This document shows, piece by piece, positions 36,426 to 45,480 of a stretch of DNA of 64,000 bases (positions are counted from its first letter, which is position 1; each line of letters opens with the position of its first letter). Under the pieces are notes generated by a model, which was not told the DNA's origin, did not search any database, and saw nothing but the letters and a program-made list of their open reading frames with translations. Both the position numbers and the translations under genes were made by a program. Source of the stretch: Alteromonas sp. ASW11-130 (GTDB lineage Bacteria; Pseudomonadota; Gammaproteobacteria; Enterobacterales; Alteromonadaceae); NCBI RefSeq assembly GCF_026183735.1, contig NZ_JAPFRE010000045.1, positions 1 through 64,000 on the forward strand, given 5' to 3'.

Positions 36426-37193
36426 TTGGTCGCTTTCATTGAATGGTTGGGCGCAGGTGAAATCCCGCTTGCCGTTATACTACTGCTAGCCCTATCATCG
36501 GCGGTGACATCGTTTGTAACAGCCGCCTTTGGAATAGGCGGTGGCATATTGCTACTCGCTATCATGGCGCACTACATTCCTATAGAAGTTTTGATCCCTG
36601 TACACGGGATGGTTCAGCTTGGTTCCAATGGATATAGAACGTACAAAACCCGTATTTATTTAGATAAAAACACAGTTACTTCATTCGGACTAGGCGCAGT
36701 AGTGGGAGCCATTGTTGTTTCATTTGTACTGATTCAACTTCCCTTGCAATGGATTCAGCTTACTGTAGGACTATTTATTTTATATTTATTGTGGGGCTTC
36801 AAACCCAGCCCCCACCAGATCAGTGCCAAGGGTATGTTTTCAGTAGGCACAATTACTACCATGCTTTCAACATTTGTTGGTGCGACTGGTCCCCTTTTAG
36901 CCGCGTTTATGCATCAAAACCAAATGGGTAAAATGGTGCATACAGCTACCTTTGCTTCCTGCATGAGCGTACAAAACCTATTAAAATTAGCTGTATTTTG
37001 GATAGCAGGCGTTTATTTCTTTGCCTGGTTACCTTTGACCGCAGTAATGATTGTTACCGGCTTTATAGGAACGAAGGTAGGTTTAATGACACTCGAAGGC
37101 TTTTCGACACAGCTTTTTAAACTTCTGTATACCACTGTGGTTACCCTATTGGCATTCCATTTACTGATCAAAGCCGCTTTTCAGATTTTCTAG
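36426..37193 (+). CDS. TauE/SafE-family (DUF81) sulfite/anion exporter
   Basis: 255 residues from a TTG with AAGGAG five bases upstream; the GTG two codons before it overlaps that ribosome site and is less likely. About eight hydrophobic helices. The family repeat appears twice: SFVTAAFGIGGGILLLAIM in the first half and TMLSTFVGATGPLLAAFM in the second. Members export sulfite, sulfoacetate or related anions. It ends 4 bases inside the convergent GNAT gene. Confidence 0.85.
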   Translation: MVAFIEWLGAGEIPLAVILLLALSSAVTSFVTAAFGIGGGILLLAIMAHYIPIEVLIPVHGMVQLGSNGYRTYKTRIYLDKNTVTSFGLGAVVGAIVVSFVLIQLPLQWIQLTVGLFILYLLWGFKPSPHQISAKGMFSVGTITTMLSTFVGATGPLLAAFMHQNQMGKMVHTATFASCMSVQNLLKLAVFWIAGVYFFAWLPLTAVMIVTGFIGTKVGLMTLEGFSTQLFKLLYTTVVTLLAFHLLIKAAFQIF

Positions 37194-37723
37194 CGAAGAT
37201 ATTTAACCCACTGGTCGCAGCTAATTTCTTCATTTTGGATTACTTCAACATGCGTTGAGGGGCTCGCAAAGACAAAGCCTGATTTTTCCAATACTCGACT
37301 AGAAGCGGGGTTGTTGCGAAGAACGAGCGCGGTAAGTTGGTTTAAACCAAATTCAGATATTGCGGTGCGACTTAAATAGTCGACGCCCAGACTGGCCAAA
37401 CCTTTCCCTTGCTGCAGTTGAGCAATACGGTAGCCGACTTCCCCAATACCTGTGACGGGGTCAATATTTTTAAGATTCACTCGCCCCACGATAGCATTGT
37501 GTTGAATTAAGAGTGCGGGTAATGCCATCCCACTTTTAAAATCTTCTAACAGACTGTCGATATGTTCCTGCACCCCTGATAGCGAATAAAATTGCGCGGG
37601 GCGTGGAGTAATGAGCTGCTCAAAGAACTTACGATTACTAATTTCGAACGCTAATAATTCTGCTGCATGATGCGTGGTTAACCGTTCAATTTTTATATCG
37701 TGGGTACAGCTTTCAGTTTTCAT
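37190..37723 (-). CDS. GNAT-family N-acetyltransferase (RimJ/RimL type)
   Basis: 177 residues with a single acetyltransferase fold. Acetyl-CoA-binding segment GEVGYRIAQLQQGKGLASLG (the Q/RxxGxG/A loop reads QQGKGLA), then LNQLTALVLRNNPASSRVLEKSGF, the typical motif B. The substrate, perhaps a protein N-terminus or antibiotic, cannot be told. Its 3' end overlaps the TauE gene tail-to-tail by 4 bases. Confidence 0.85.
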   Translation of the reverse strand: MKTESCTHDIKIERLTTHHAAELLAFEISNRKFFEQLITPRPAQFYSLSGVQEHIDSLLEDFKSGMALPALLIQHNAIVGRVNLKNIDPVTGIGEVGYRIAQLQQGKGLASLGVDYLSRTAISEFGLNQLTALVLRNNPASSRVLEKSGFVFASPSTHVEVIQNEEISCDQWVKYLR

Positions 37724-38746
37724 CGACTTCTTCCCTGAACACGTATTCGCTCAATCGTCGCAGTTTACGCAAAAGACTAACCAGCGGCTAACATTTTTAA
37801 GCTGTGATTGGTCCCACCTATTTTGTACCTAAACCTTAGCATTGACCACCTAACTCCCTCTCTGAGGGATATTCTCAATCCTGTCTCTGGCGTTTTCATC
37901 GCGTCCCAGCTCCTTTTACAAACGCTATTGGCTATTGTCCCCCCGACAAACCACATCTGCCGCTAAAAAAAGTACGTGCGTTACAACCCCTATTCCTTCT
38001 TGGTTAGCCGTAATAACGCGTAAAGCCAACAGCCTACTCTGATGAGCCATCACCGTAACTTAGCGTGTTTAGTTACAACCGATTACGACGTCGGCTGCTG
38101 CGTTTAAAGCTAACAAACTTGCTTGGCTTGGTATGCTGCTGAAGGTTTTAATAAAAGTGACGCTTTGAAGGGCGTGAGAATCATCCCCATTAAAATCTCA
38201 GAGGTATGAATAATTTGACCGGATACTGCACACATTTCAGACATGGTTCACACACTTTGTTCGCAGGCGTTGTAATTCTTTTCACGGCCAAAATTGTGCG
38301 TTATTGGACCTATAGTACTGTGAGTGGTAGGGATAGCGCACTTCCTTTTGTTTGTAAGGCTCTCGCGCACTTATGCTAGAACATACAACTTATCTTTCAA
38401 ATTCTGAATTTCAGCTTTTAGATATTTATTAAGTAGTTATCACCATGTTAAATACTTCGCTTAGCAATTATTAGTAAAAAGTATTAGCTAGTGGTGAAGC
38501 TGTTTTTAAAACTTAAGAAGTGAATTTTTAAGCTTATAAAATAGTTACATAAGTGTATGAAAAAAACGACGTTGTGATGTGAAAAAAATACACATTTATG
38601 TAAAGTGCAATCAGCCACTTTAAACAGAGCGTCACAATAATAGTTAATTTTCAATTAGTTACTTCTTTAAGAGATATCAATGCAAGGTTGGCATGCTTAT
38701 AGCTTATTAAATAGCAACGGCAATAAGCGAAGCTGATTTGGAGCAG
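37724..38746. other. Long intergenic region with no gene recognised
   Basis: About 1 kb. No frame longer than about 50 codons with recognisable sequence was found on either strand. The right part (38380-38740) is markedly AT-rich and probably contains the promoter of the broken small gene that follows. The length of apparently empty DNA is unusual for this window. Confidence 0.4.
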
Positions 38747-39083
38747 ATGTCTACAAACCACTTGCTATGGATTAGCGGCATACGCTTGAAGGACTTACGT
38801 CAGTTAAAAACAGACTGGCCGCTGTAGCACCGGACGAATTTTGCAGTGACGGACGTGCGTTCGACGATGACGAGCAGGAGGCAATAAAACTAATTGCGAT
38901 TGAATCGTAATTATTATTGAGTCAGATATTACTGGTGCTGACATTGATGTCTACACCAAACAAGGGAATGTTACCTATTTTCGGTGGGGCGAAATCCTTT
39001 CGCGAACAGAATTTCGCCTCACCAATGCGAAGAACACTGATGACGTCTACGACGTAATAAGTGAACTGTCGATAGACAGTTAA
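38747..39083 (+). pseudogene. Small hypothetical gene broken by two frameshifts
   Basis: Three protein-like segments follow each other in three frames. First: MSTNHLLWISGIRLKDLRQL from the ATG with GGAG upstream. Second: AAVAPDEFCSDGRAFDDDEQ and on to IAIES. Third: SDITGADIDVYTKQGNVTYF followed by NTDDVYDVISELSIDS and a TAA. Each step is a -1 shift. A strong terminator follows 41 bases later. The original protein would have been about 110 residues, acidic, of unknown function. Sequencing error is an alternative explanation for the shifts. Confidence 0.45.
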
Positions 39084-39124
39084 TCTCCCCTAGGTCTTTA
39101 GGACCTAACAATACCTCTGATTTT

Positions 39125-39152
39125 CACCCGCCACCTGGCGGGTGCTTTTTTC
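39125..39152 (+). terminator. Rho-independent terminator
   Basis: An 8-bp perfect stem CACCCGCC/GGCGGGTG with a four-base loop, followed by CTTTTTTCTG. It serves the broken small gene upstream, since the next gene begins 80 bases later. Confidence 0.92.
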
Positions 39153-39231
39153 TGTAGATGAAATTGGATTATGTAAACTGTGTTAAACTACATACTCATC
39201 TTTTCTACCAATCCATCAAAAGCATTATCTG

Positions 39232-40422
39232 ATGATTTTTAGCGTATTGTTTTTAGCGCTTTTTACTACTGCCATCGGGCAAAGCGTTGTTATAACAACT
39301 TTACCTTCGTTAGGGCGTGAGGCCGGATTAAGCGAAATTCAGGTCGCGATTATTATGTCCAGTTCTGCGGTAATGTTTGCCATTGGTACTAATTTGTGGA
39401 GTCGGGTAGCCAGGCGGAAAGGTTATAAACGCACATTAATGATTGGGCTAACGGGTTATAGCATTGGCACACTACTGTTTGCCACTATGTGGTACTTGGG
39501 TATTCATTTCATTATTAGTGGCGTCAGTTTGTTTGTGGCGCTACTGATAACCCGCACGATGCAGTCAAGCATCATGTCAGCGACCCCTCCTTCAGCCATC
39601 GGTTATGCTATCTCTGACAGCTCTTATGCTGATAGAGTAAAAGCCATAAGTAAGGTTACGTCGGCAAATAATTTAGGCCAGGTGCTCGGGCCCACCTTCG
39701 CCGGTGCTCTAGTCGGTTTTGGTATACTGACCCCTCTCTATAGTGTGATTGTGTTAACTGTGTTTGCATTAATCGTGGTCAAACGCTTTTTACCGAATCA
39801 AACAGCTCCGGCTGCGCAAATTACACCCCAAAATAGCACCGATACAAGCAATAAAATTGTATCAGTAAAGCCGATCACTGCAATGTTGGTAATATTTTCG
39901 GCTTGTGTATTTTGTTCGATGGCAATGCTACAGCAAACCCTGGGATTCTTCTTTATGGATGAATATGGGGAATCAACTATTGCCGCTGCTCAGTCGGTAG
40001 GTATAGCGATGATGATTAGTGCAGCAAGTTCCTTTATTGCGCAAATCGGTATTATTCAACGTGCAACCTTACGCCCTGAAAAGTTGGTACAAATCGCGTT
40101 ACTTTTATTAGTGGTGGCTTATTTGTTGTGCTTCATTCACCAAAATAGGTTAGTCCTTTACCTCGCAATGATTTTACTCGGGGCTGGTTTGGGAATGGCT
40201 TATCCCTCTATCGCGGCCATCGCTTCCAGCCGCTGTGAACCTGAAAAACAAGCCGCTATCACGGGGCTAATTACATCTACACCCGCAATGGGCTATATTG
40301 CTGGGCCGCTAATTTCTGCTGTTTTATATAGCGTTGATCATCGTTTTCCGTTCTTATTCGCCTGCTTATTGATTCTGCTTGTCTTTACCCTGGCATTTAT
40401 AAAGCTCACTCCTCGAAAATAA
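39232..40422 (+). CDS. MFS transporter, DHA1-like efflux type
   Basis: 396 residues, about 12 hydrophobic helices. The A motif NLWSRVARRKGYKRTLMIG lies between helices 2 and 3, and the antiporter C motif NNLGQVLGPTFAGALVGFG in helix 5 marks drug:H+ exporters of the TetA/Bcr type. The substrate is unknown. The ribosome site before the ATG is poor. Monocistronic, downstream of a strong terminator. Confidence 0.85.
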   Translation: MIFSVLFLALFTTAIGQSVVITTLPSLGREAGLSEIQVAIIMSSSAVMFAIGTNLWSRVARRKGYKRTLMIGLTGYSIGTLLFATMWYLGIHFIISGVSLFVALLITRTMQSSIMSATPPSAIGYAISDSSYADRVKAISKVTSANNLGQVLGPTFAGALVGFGILTPLYSVIVLTVFALIVVKRFLPNQTAPAAQITPQNSTDTSNKIVSVKPITAMLVIFSACVFCSMAMLQQTLGFFFMDEYGESTIAAAQSVGIAMMISAASSFIAQIGIIQRATLRPEKLVQIALLLLVVAYLLCFIHQNRLVLYLAMILLGAGLGMAYPSIAAIASSRCEPEKQAAITGLITSTPAMGYIAGPLISAVLYSVDHRFPFLFACLLILLVFTLAFIKLTPRK

Positions 40423-40473
40423 ACCTTTTGCATTCCTGTGGCGACTTAGTAAAGAGTTACCTGTTACTCGCAA

Positions 40474-40671
40474 GTGAATGTCTCTATGAGAGAGCGAAAA
40501 AACAATGTCTTCGCCGGTTCCCAGCATTTCATTGTATTACCTATTTTATGTGTCTTAATTTGCTGTTTAGCCATGTTTAGTGAGCAGGTTTTTGCTTTGG
40601 GTAATGACATGGACACTGCGTTTTCAACACCTCAGGTTTGGCTATCATCAAAGAATACTGAGGCGAGATAA
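40474..40671 (+). CDS. Possible small secreted or membrane protein
   Basis: 65 residues; a second ATG four codons in is also possible. One hydrophobic helix (FIVLPILCVLICCLAMF) ending in VFALG looks like a signal peptide with an AxA-like site, leaving a mature tail of about 25 residues. No clear ribosome-binding site and no family. The alternative is a chance open frame in the gap after the MFS gene. Confidence 0.3.
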   Translation: MNVSMRERKNNVFAGSQHFIVLPILCVLICCLAMFSEQVFALGNDMDTAFSTPQVWLSSKNTEAR

Positions 40672-40699
40672 CGTACATAGCGGTTCGAAAGAACGAAAT

Positions 40700-41068
40700 T
40701 TATACATGCAAATAAAAAAGCAATACCGTCAATGCCGCGCTAAGTAAGGCCAGCACTATGTTGACTGCCATTCCCCAGCGGGGTTTATATCCTGGCGGAA
40801 TTTCATCCTCATTTAATGTCTTAAGCACTTGGGCAAACTGATAAGAGGAAACGAGCGCGCACATTCCCCCGAACACGATAAAAGCCATACCAAGTATGAA
40901 GGCGGGAGTGACCAACGACTCATCTACTTCATCTTGAAGCAACCTGACCAATAAACCTGCACGCTCTAATATAAAGCCAAAAGCAATGAGGCCCAAACTC
41001 GTGCGATTCCACGCCAACAGCGTTCGCTCGGCAGCAAACAATACTCTTGGATCTTGTAAGTAGCCCAT
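40700..41068 (-). CDS. DUF202 (YidH-like) inner-membrane protein
   Basis: 122 residues, three membrane helices. The diagnostic start is present: DPRVLFAAERTLLAWNRTSL followed by GLIAFGFILERAGLL. Function is unknown. AGGA precedes the ATG. It lies 11 bases after a secreted hypothetical protein on the same strand, so the two form a small operon. Confidence 0.85.
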   Translation of the reverse strand: MGYLQDPRVLFAAERTLLAWNRTSLGLIAFGFILERAGLLVRLLQDEVDESLVTPAFILGMAFIVFGGMCALVSSYQFAQVLKTLNEDEIPPGYKPRWGMAVNIVLALLSAALTVLLFYLHV

Positions 41069-41079
41069 CCGTTTCCTAT

Positions 41080-41541
41080 TTATTTATCAAATTGAAATTG
41101 TTTTATCTTCATAGGCTCAAATCGCCACCCCCATAAGCAGCCTGATGCTGCTCGAAGGGTTATCGACCCTGCTATTTTTTCATCGTTTTCATGAGTAAGT
41201 ACAATAACATAGTTAACAAGCCCCTCAGGCTCAACCTTAGTCAATTGTACATATGCGTCAACAATTGCAATTTGTGTAAATTGACTAAGATCGGCGAATT
41301 CTTCCAGTTGCGTGTATACCGTTTTTAATGAGGAAACAGGTGTTTTATCCGCAATATCCTTACACAATAATTGATGGGCGTTGTTGAAATCGTGTTGATG
41401 TAAATACAATTCAATAAAGTTATGTGCAGGCTCTTTGGTTCTAGCTATCGCATTATCTAAATAAGCTTTAGCGTCAAAGAGTTGCGAGGCATCTACCATA
41501 CAACTCATTAACATGAGCACCGTAAGCACTATCCCTTTCAT
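41080..41541 (-). CDS. Hypothetical periplasmic protein
   Basis: 153 residues. A signal peptide (MKGIVLTVLMLMSCMVDA) precedes a helical N-terminal part (AKAYLDNAIARTKEPAHNFI) and a beta-rich C-terminus with LRAASGCLWGWRFEPMKIKQ. Two or three cysteines in the mature part could form a disulfide. AAGG precedes the ATG. I know no family; it is the first gene of an operon with the DUF202 protein. Confidence 0.6.
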   Translation of the reverse strand: MKGIVLTVLMLMSCMVDASQLFDAKAYLDNAIARTKEPAHNFIELYLHQHDFNNAHQLLCKDIADKTPVSSLKTVYTQLEEFADLSQFTQIAIVDAYVQLTKVEPEGLVNYVIVLTHENDEKIAGSITLRAASGCLWGWRFEPMKIKQFQFDK

Positions 41542-41660
41542 ATAAAAGCCTTATTAAAATTTATAGGGCAATACGCCGTTGCCCACCATCCATTGGCTTA
41601 TTATTCAGGCCATTACCAACCTGAAGCATATGCAAATAGTAAAAGTAGCGTCTATTTACC

Positions 41661-41807
41661 TTATTTGGCAAATGATAATCTTTTAATTTTACTCACAGCA
41701 ACGGTAACAGTAGCAAGGCCCAGAATGATACGAAGGGGCATGAATCTATGTGCCCCCATGTATGCAGCTACCCATAAGAAAATAGGTAGGTAGAGAGGAA
41801 TATGCCT
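41661..41807 (-). pseudogene. Hydrophobic membrane-protein fragment without start
   Basis: An open frame of 48 codons on the minus strand beginning directly after a stop. It reads IPLYLPIFLWVAAYMGAHRF, then MPLRIILGLATVTVAVSKIK, ending in TAA. The amphipathic and hydrophobic pattern looks like the last helices of a membrane protein. No start codon with a ribosome site exists upstream, so it is probably a gene remnant. Confidence 0.3.
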
Positions 41808-41951
41808 TTACCAGGTCGCTGGTAAAACTGCGTTCCATAGCCGCTAGTCTTGCGTCAATAGCAGGTCTATCAAATATCTCATTAGAAGCAAGCTTAATTC
41901 ATCCAATCTCGCCTAAACCCCGTAGGTTGACCCCCTAGCTAATATTAATAG

Positions 41952-42346
41952 GGATCCTTTCAAAATCAATTCCCTGTCTCATGCAACGTGGAAGTTTTTG
42001 GCATATTGATTAACCACTCTCGGGCTATGTTAATGGGGTTAAATAAAGAAATTTTTGCGCAGCGTAATAACGGATAGAAGTGTATTTACATAAAGACAGA
42101 GGAAGTGATGATGAGCCCACCCGTGTTAATCACTATCTTCAAGACTTTTGCCTAGATTTAGCCAGACGAGGATACCGATGAGCTGTTTATATCGACATCA
42201 TTCATAATACCTATTGGCCTGACTATTGGCGCATAAATGAGGGGTGGAAGGATGGAGTAACTGTCGTTTGTTGTATAAGACGACTTTTCCTAGCCGTTAG
42301 ATTAGCCGAAAATCTCTCTAATTCCACTTTTGACTTCAAAGCCTGA
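41952..42346 (+). pseudogene. Unidentified broken gene (frameshift plus in-frame stop)
   Basis: A first frame reads VEVFGILINHSRAMLMGLNK and ends TAG at 42075. A -1 shift gives EVYLHKDRGSDDEPTRVNHY, then LQDFCLDLARRGYR, interrupted by TGA at 42179-42181. The same frame continues AVYIDIIHNTYWPDYWRINE to a TGA at 42344. The segments read as one former protein, but I cannot name it. The limits are those of the open frames and are approximate. Confidence 0.35.
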
Positions 42347-42413
42347 TTGCTTGATATATCGTCGAGCAAAAAAATAACACTCTATTACTACTGCCAACGC
42401 CACTATACTTTCC

Positions 42414-42448
42414 ATCTCACTTCTCACTTCTCACTTCTCGCTTCCCAT
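42414..42448. repeat. Heptamer tandem array, unit TTCTCAC
   Basis: Five 7-base units: ATCTCAC, TTCTCAC twice, TTCTCGC and TTCCCAT, so perfect in the middle and degenerate at the ends. The unit matches the TTNTCAC consensus of the array near 45.8 kb. Confidence 0.75.
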
Positions 42449-42763
42449 CTCGTCCAAAAATTAGGTTAGCTGATGTCAAAGCTATCGATACCATCTTATT
42501 TGCAATAACTTGTATGCAATAAATGGGCCTGCTTAAAATCGCGCTAACGAGTTGAATAGGTTAAGATTTTTATCGGCGTTCAAAAATCGACCAAGACTAA
42601 ATATTCCCATCTCTGGGAAAATTTTACTCTTCTCAGGTAGTCGATAGTACTCATAATAAAATGGGTATCAAAAACGTTATTCTTGAAAGTACTGCTATTA
42701 ATTGTTCGCATGCATCCAGTATTTTTTGCTGAAATTCATACTAAACATACAAAACGAGAATAG

Positions 42764-42967
42764 TTTGAGGAGGGAATACTTAAAGAAAGACTAAGACAGG
42801 ATAGAAGACTAAACAATCAGGATGTTCTATTTAACCAAAATTATTTACCCGACGATATACAAGGATACTACTCAGCTTTCCCATCCAGAAAAATAGAAAA
42901 ACGCAACTCAATTAACCATTTCCCAACACCACATTCACGTCCCGAGCTACTGGGAGACTGCACATAA
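42764..42967 (+). pseudogene. Protein-like open frame without start, unidentified
   Basis: 67 sense codons after a TAG, reading FEEGILKERLRQDRRLNNQD, then VLFNQNYLPDDIQGYYSAFP, ending in TAA. The frame upstream of the TAG is also protein-like for about 25 codons. It probably is the remnant of a gene upstream of the lipase. No family was recognised. Confidence 0.3.
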
Positions 42968-42979
42968 CTGGATGTCTTG

Positions 42980-43603
42980 ATGCGAAAATTTATATCACTT
43001 ATTACCTTAACTTGCTTTTACTGAGCTTTATCGATTTCGTTATTGCTTCATCGCAGGCGTAAACCAGGGAAGCAAAGGAGCCGACGTTATTTGTGTGGGC
43101 TTTCAGAATGGCTCCCGTTGGGAAAGCGTTGCCGGAACAGTATTTAACGCCTTTGCAGACATTTTGGCGTTGGTTTCAGGTTCCGACTTCTAACGTTACC
43201 CACTGACAGTATTGCGGCGTTAAACTCACTTTCTACTGCAGGTAGCGCTCAGTTCAATGCTCGTTATCCTGAAGGTTTACCTAGTGGTTGCTGTGCTAAC
43301 AATGGAGGAATGCTGGAAAGCAACGGTGTTTATTATTATTCCTAGGGCGGAGGCAATGCGAATACAACCCTTCTTAATATTGTTGGTCCGTTTATGCCAC
43401 TACCAGGTATGGCGTTTGGTGGAACTAACGATGGTCTAGTATCGAGTTGTAGCTCTCGCATAGGGTATGTAATTAAAGACAACTACCGAATCAATCATTT
43501 AGACGAAGTAAATCACACCCTAAGCATTCATCACTTATTCGCGACGGATCTTGTTCAAGTATTCTTTGACCAAGCCAGCCGGTCAAGGTCTATGGGCTTG
43601 TAA
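42980..43603 (+). pseudogene. Secreted triacylglycerol lipase (family I), internally deleted pseudogene
   Basis: The C-terminal part is unmistakable: AALNSLSTAGSAQFNARYPE, YYYS-stop-GGG (TAG where Trp is expected), AFGGTNDGLVSSCSSRIGYV and IKDNYRINHLDEVN. These correspond to the catalytic Asp and His regions of Pseudomonas LipA-type lipases. An N-terminal signal-like start, MRKFISLITLTCF, with GGA upstream, is followed almost at once by C-terminal sequence. The middle with the GHSQG nucleophile is therefore missing. At least one frameshift and three stop codons are also present. Clearly non-functional. Confidence 0.85.
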
Positions 43604-43812
43604 AGCAGAAGAGTAATAGTTTATCTGGAAAATCCCTCGCTTTTAGATGGTGATTAACCCGCGGTCCCGTCTTAACCATAGACGGTTTTGCATTTTCATT
43701 CGTGCAAACACATTAACGTTGTTTCTCGCCTAAAGTTTAAGTACTTTGGCTAAATCTGACTTTAAAGAAAATAAGCTTAGGCACGTTGTACGAAAAACCC
43801 AGGAAACCACAT

Positions 43813-44688
43813 TTATTCGCTTGGCCTCAACTCACTATGCGACCGGCTGACCGTTGAAATTGCGTCAATTAATAGAGGTCGAAGTGGTTCTGGTGTATGA
43901 AGCTGCTGGGTTGCGATATAGTCCTTATCTTTATAAAGTGACAAAATACCGCGATTTAACTCGTTTATAAGTTCTTCGTTTTGCGGAAATTTGTTGCACA
44001 TTATTTTACCACCCACTATGGGTTGAATACCTTCCACACCATAAGAATAAAAGACTTCGTCATCTTCTAAGTGATTTGTCAGATACTCGTGCGCTTCCTG
44101 AGGATAAATAAGCGCTATTTGTGCTCGGTTTCTAAAGAACATTTCAGATATTTTATTATGTCTGTCTGCACTTGCACGCCATACGATATTGCGGCTGGGA
44201 ATTTGCGCTATAAACCTATCCAGTTCGTCACCATAGGATATACTGTCTGTGAGCAAGATCACGTGGCTTGGGTGCGCTTGCACCATCTCAGTAAGCGATT
44301 TAATTTCTCCTTTTTCGTTCAATAAACTCTCGCTAACGGCTGCACGGGTGTAAACACGGGGAGAGGGCAGAAACGTTAGCGGTAAAGAAAATAGATAATG
44401 ATTACCTCGTTCAGCATTTTCTAGTGCATAAAAATTACAAGCCGGTGCGTTACCTTGTAGAAATCTGAGGGATCGTTTAAATGGGGAATAAACAAATTTG
44501 ATGGGAAAACTAATTTTAGGTAATAACAGACGGTAAGTTTTAGGCAAAGCACTTTGGACTGAGGGGTCCGCAACCTCTTGAAGAAACGACTCCTTGCCGT
44601 AATAAATGGGCGTGACCCGACTTTCTGCCGATGCATAAGATTTCACACAAAAACTCAGAAAGATAATCAGCAAAACGTGAGGTTTCAT
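43813..44688 (-). CDS. Periplasmic solute-binding-like protein (SBP family 3 type)
   Basis: 291 residues. A signal peptide (MKPHVLLIIFLSFCVKSYA) is followed by a two-lobed type II binding-protein-like pattern: FVYSPFKRSLRFLQ, CNFYALENAERGNHYLFSLP and a long C-terminal segment with IGGK-like GKIMCNKF. Stand-alone proteins of this sort are frequent in Alteromonadales without a transporter beside them and may be sensory. The ligand is unknown. Monocistronic. Confidence 0.65.
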   Translation of the reverse strand: MKPHVLLIIFLSFCVKSYASAESRVTPIYYGKESFLQEVADPSVQSALPKTYRLLLPKISFPIKFVYSPFKRSLRFLQGNAPACNFYALENAERGNHYLFSLPLTFLPSPRVYTRAAVSESLLNEKGEIKSLTEMVQAHPSHVILLTDSISYGDELDRFIAQIPSRNIVWRASADRHNKISEMFFRNRAQIALIYPQEAHEYLTNHLEDDEVFYSYGVEGIQPIVGGKIMCNKFPQNEELINELNRGILSLYKDKDYIATQQLHTPEPLRPLLIDAISTVSRSHSELRPSE

Positions 44689-44994
44689 ATGCGACCACTT
44701 ACATTCCGAACTTCAACTACAGACAATTTAACCGCAGTGGTAGCTGAATAGCAATCGAAAACCGTTTTATGGAACGGCTTAAACGATCTTATGCATTTTT
44801 AACAACATTATGCGTCTTCTCGCTAGCCCAATTTGTTGGCAAAGGTGAAAGCGCAAGGGTCTAACTGTTATTTGCCGTATTGTGGGTTAGTGCTAAATAG
44901 CCACTAACCCTACCCTTTGATTATAAGTTGTCAGGTATCATGAAATAGAGGTCGAACCGAATGTGGGGATATCAGGATTACTATTACCTTGGCT
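44689..44994. other. Intergenic region with no gene recognised
   Basis: About 300 bases between two minus-strand genes. There is a weak inverted repeat near 44870-44930 (GTGGGTTAGTGCTAAATAGC with CACTAACCC), but no T-run. Nothing else was seen. Confidence 0.35.
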
Positions 44995-45480
44995 TTAGCT
45001 ATAGATAAAAGAGAAGAACCACCGTTCAGAAAGCTTCATATCAAACACAACCGGCCCGTTATTTATTGTTTCGTCATCAGCCATTTTGATGAGTTGCTGA
45101 TAGCGATGAGTGGCAGAGTGATAAGGCCTGGGCTGATGTAAATTATAGCGATATACAAATTGCGGATGTTTATTTTCTGCCTCGCCTTCCCAAACGGGCA
45201 TAGTAAGCTGACATTTTCCATTTGCCTCTTTATAACGGATAGCCTGGACATTTACACGTTCTGCAAGTTCCAGTAATATTTTTTCCTCATCTGTTTCACC
45301 CCTGATGGCATAAGAAGGTAAACCTGAAGTTTGGCCGAGTTCACACGCCAGTGTAGCGATCATTGAAAATGACGGCTTATTTTCATTAAAATTATCGACC
45401 ATAAAGTCGTAACTTGGTTGCTGAGAGCATCCTGCTAATAAAACTGAAATAGTCAAAATTAGGGTAATACTTAATTTCAT
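44995..45480 (-). CDS. Predicted lipoprotein, function unknown
   Basis: 161 residues. The signal segment MKLSITLILTISVLLAGCSQ has a canonical lipobox (LAGC). The mature part contains two further cysteines (LACELGQTSG and GKCQLTMPVW) that may pair, and an aromatic-rich C-terminus (ERWFFSFIYS). No family recognised. The ribosome-binding site is weak. Separate transcription unit. Confidence 0.6.
   Translation of the reverse strand: MKLSITLILTISVLLAGCSQQPSYDFMVDNFNENKPSFSMIATLACELGQTSGLPSYAIRGETDEEKILLELAERVNVQAIRYKEANGKCQLTMPVWEGEAENKHPQFVYRYNLHQPRPYHSATHRYQQLIKMADDETINNGPVVFDMKLSERWFFSFIYS

Larger units (their letters stand above)
41542..43812. other. 2.3-kb region of decaying gene remnants
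   Basis: No intact gene is visible, but protein-like segments with stops and frameshifts occur throughout. They are a hydrophobic fragment at 41661-41807 (minus), a broken gene at 41952-42346, a start-less frame at 42764-42967 and a lipase pseudogene at 42980-43603, each entered separately. A heptamer array lies at 42414-42448. This is the densest stretch of gene decay in the window. Confidence 0.6.

Noticed and set aside
38857..39083. Programmed ribosomal frameshifting in the broken small gene
   Set aside because: No slippery heptamer with a downstream structure was seen at either shift; decay or sequencing error is simpler.
41593..41793. 66-codon + strand open frame
   Set aside because: It is antisense to the more protein-like hydrophobic fragment on the minus strand and lacks a start signal.
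43257..43439. 60-codon + strand frame inside the lipase remnant
   Set aside because: A frame-shifted shadow; the lipase sequence lies in the neighbouring frame.
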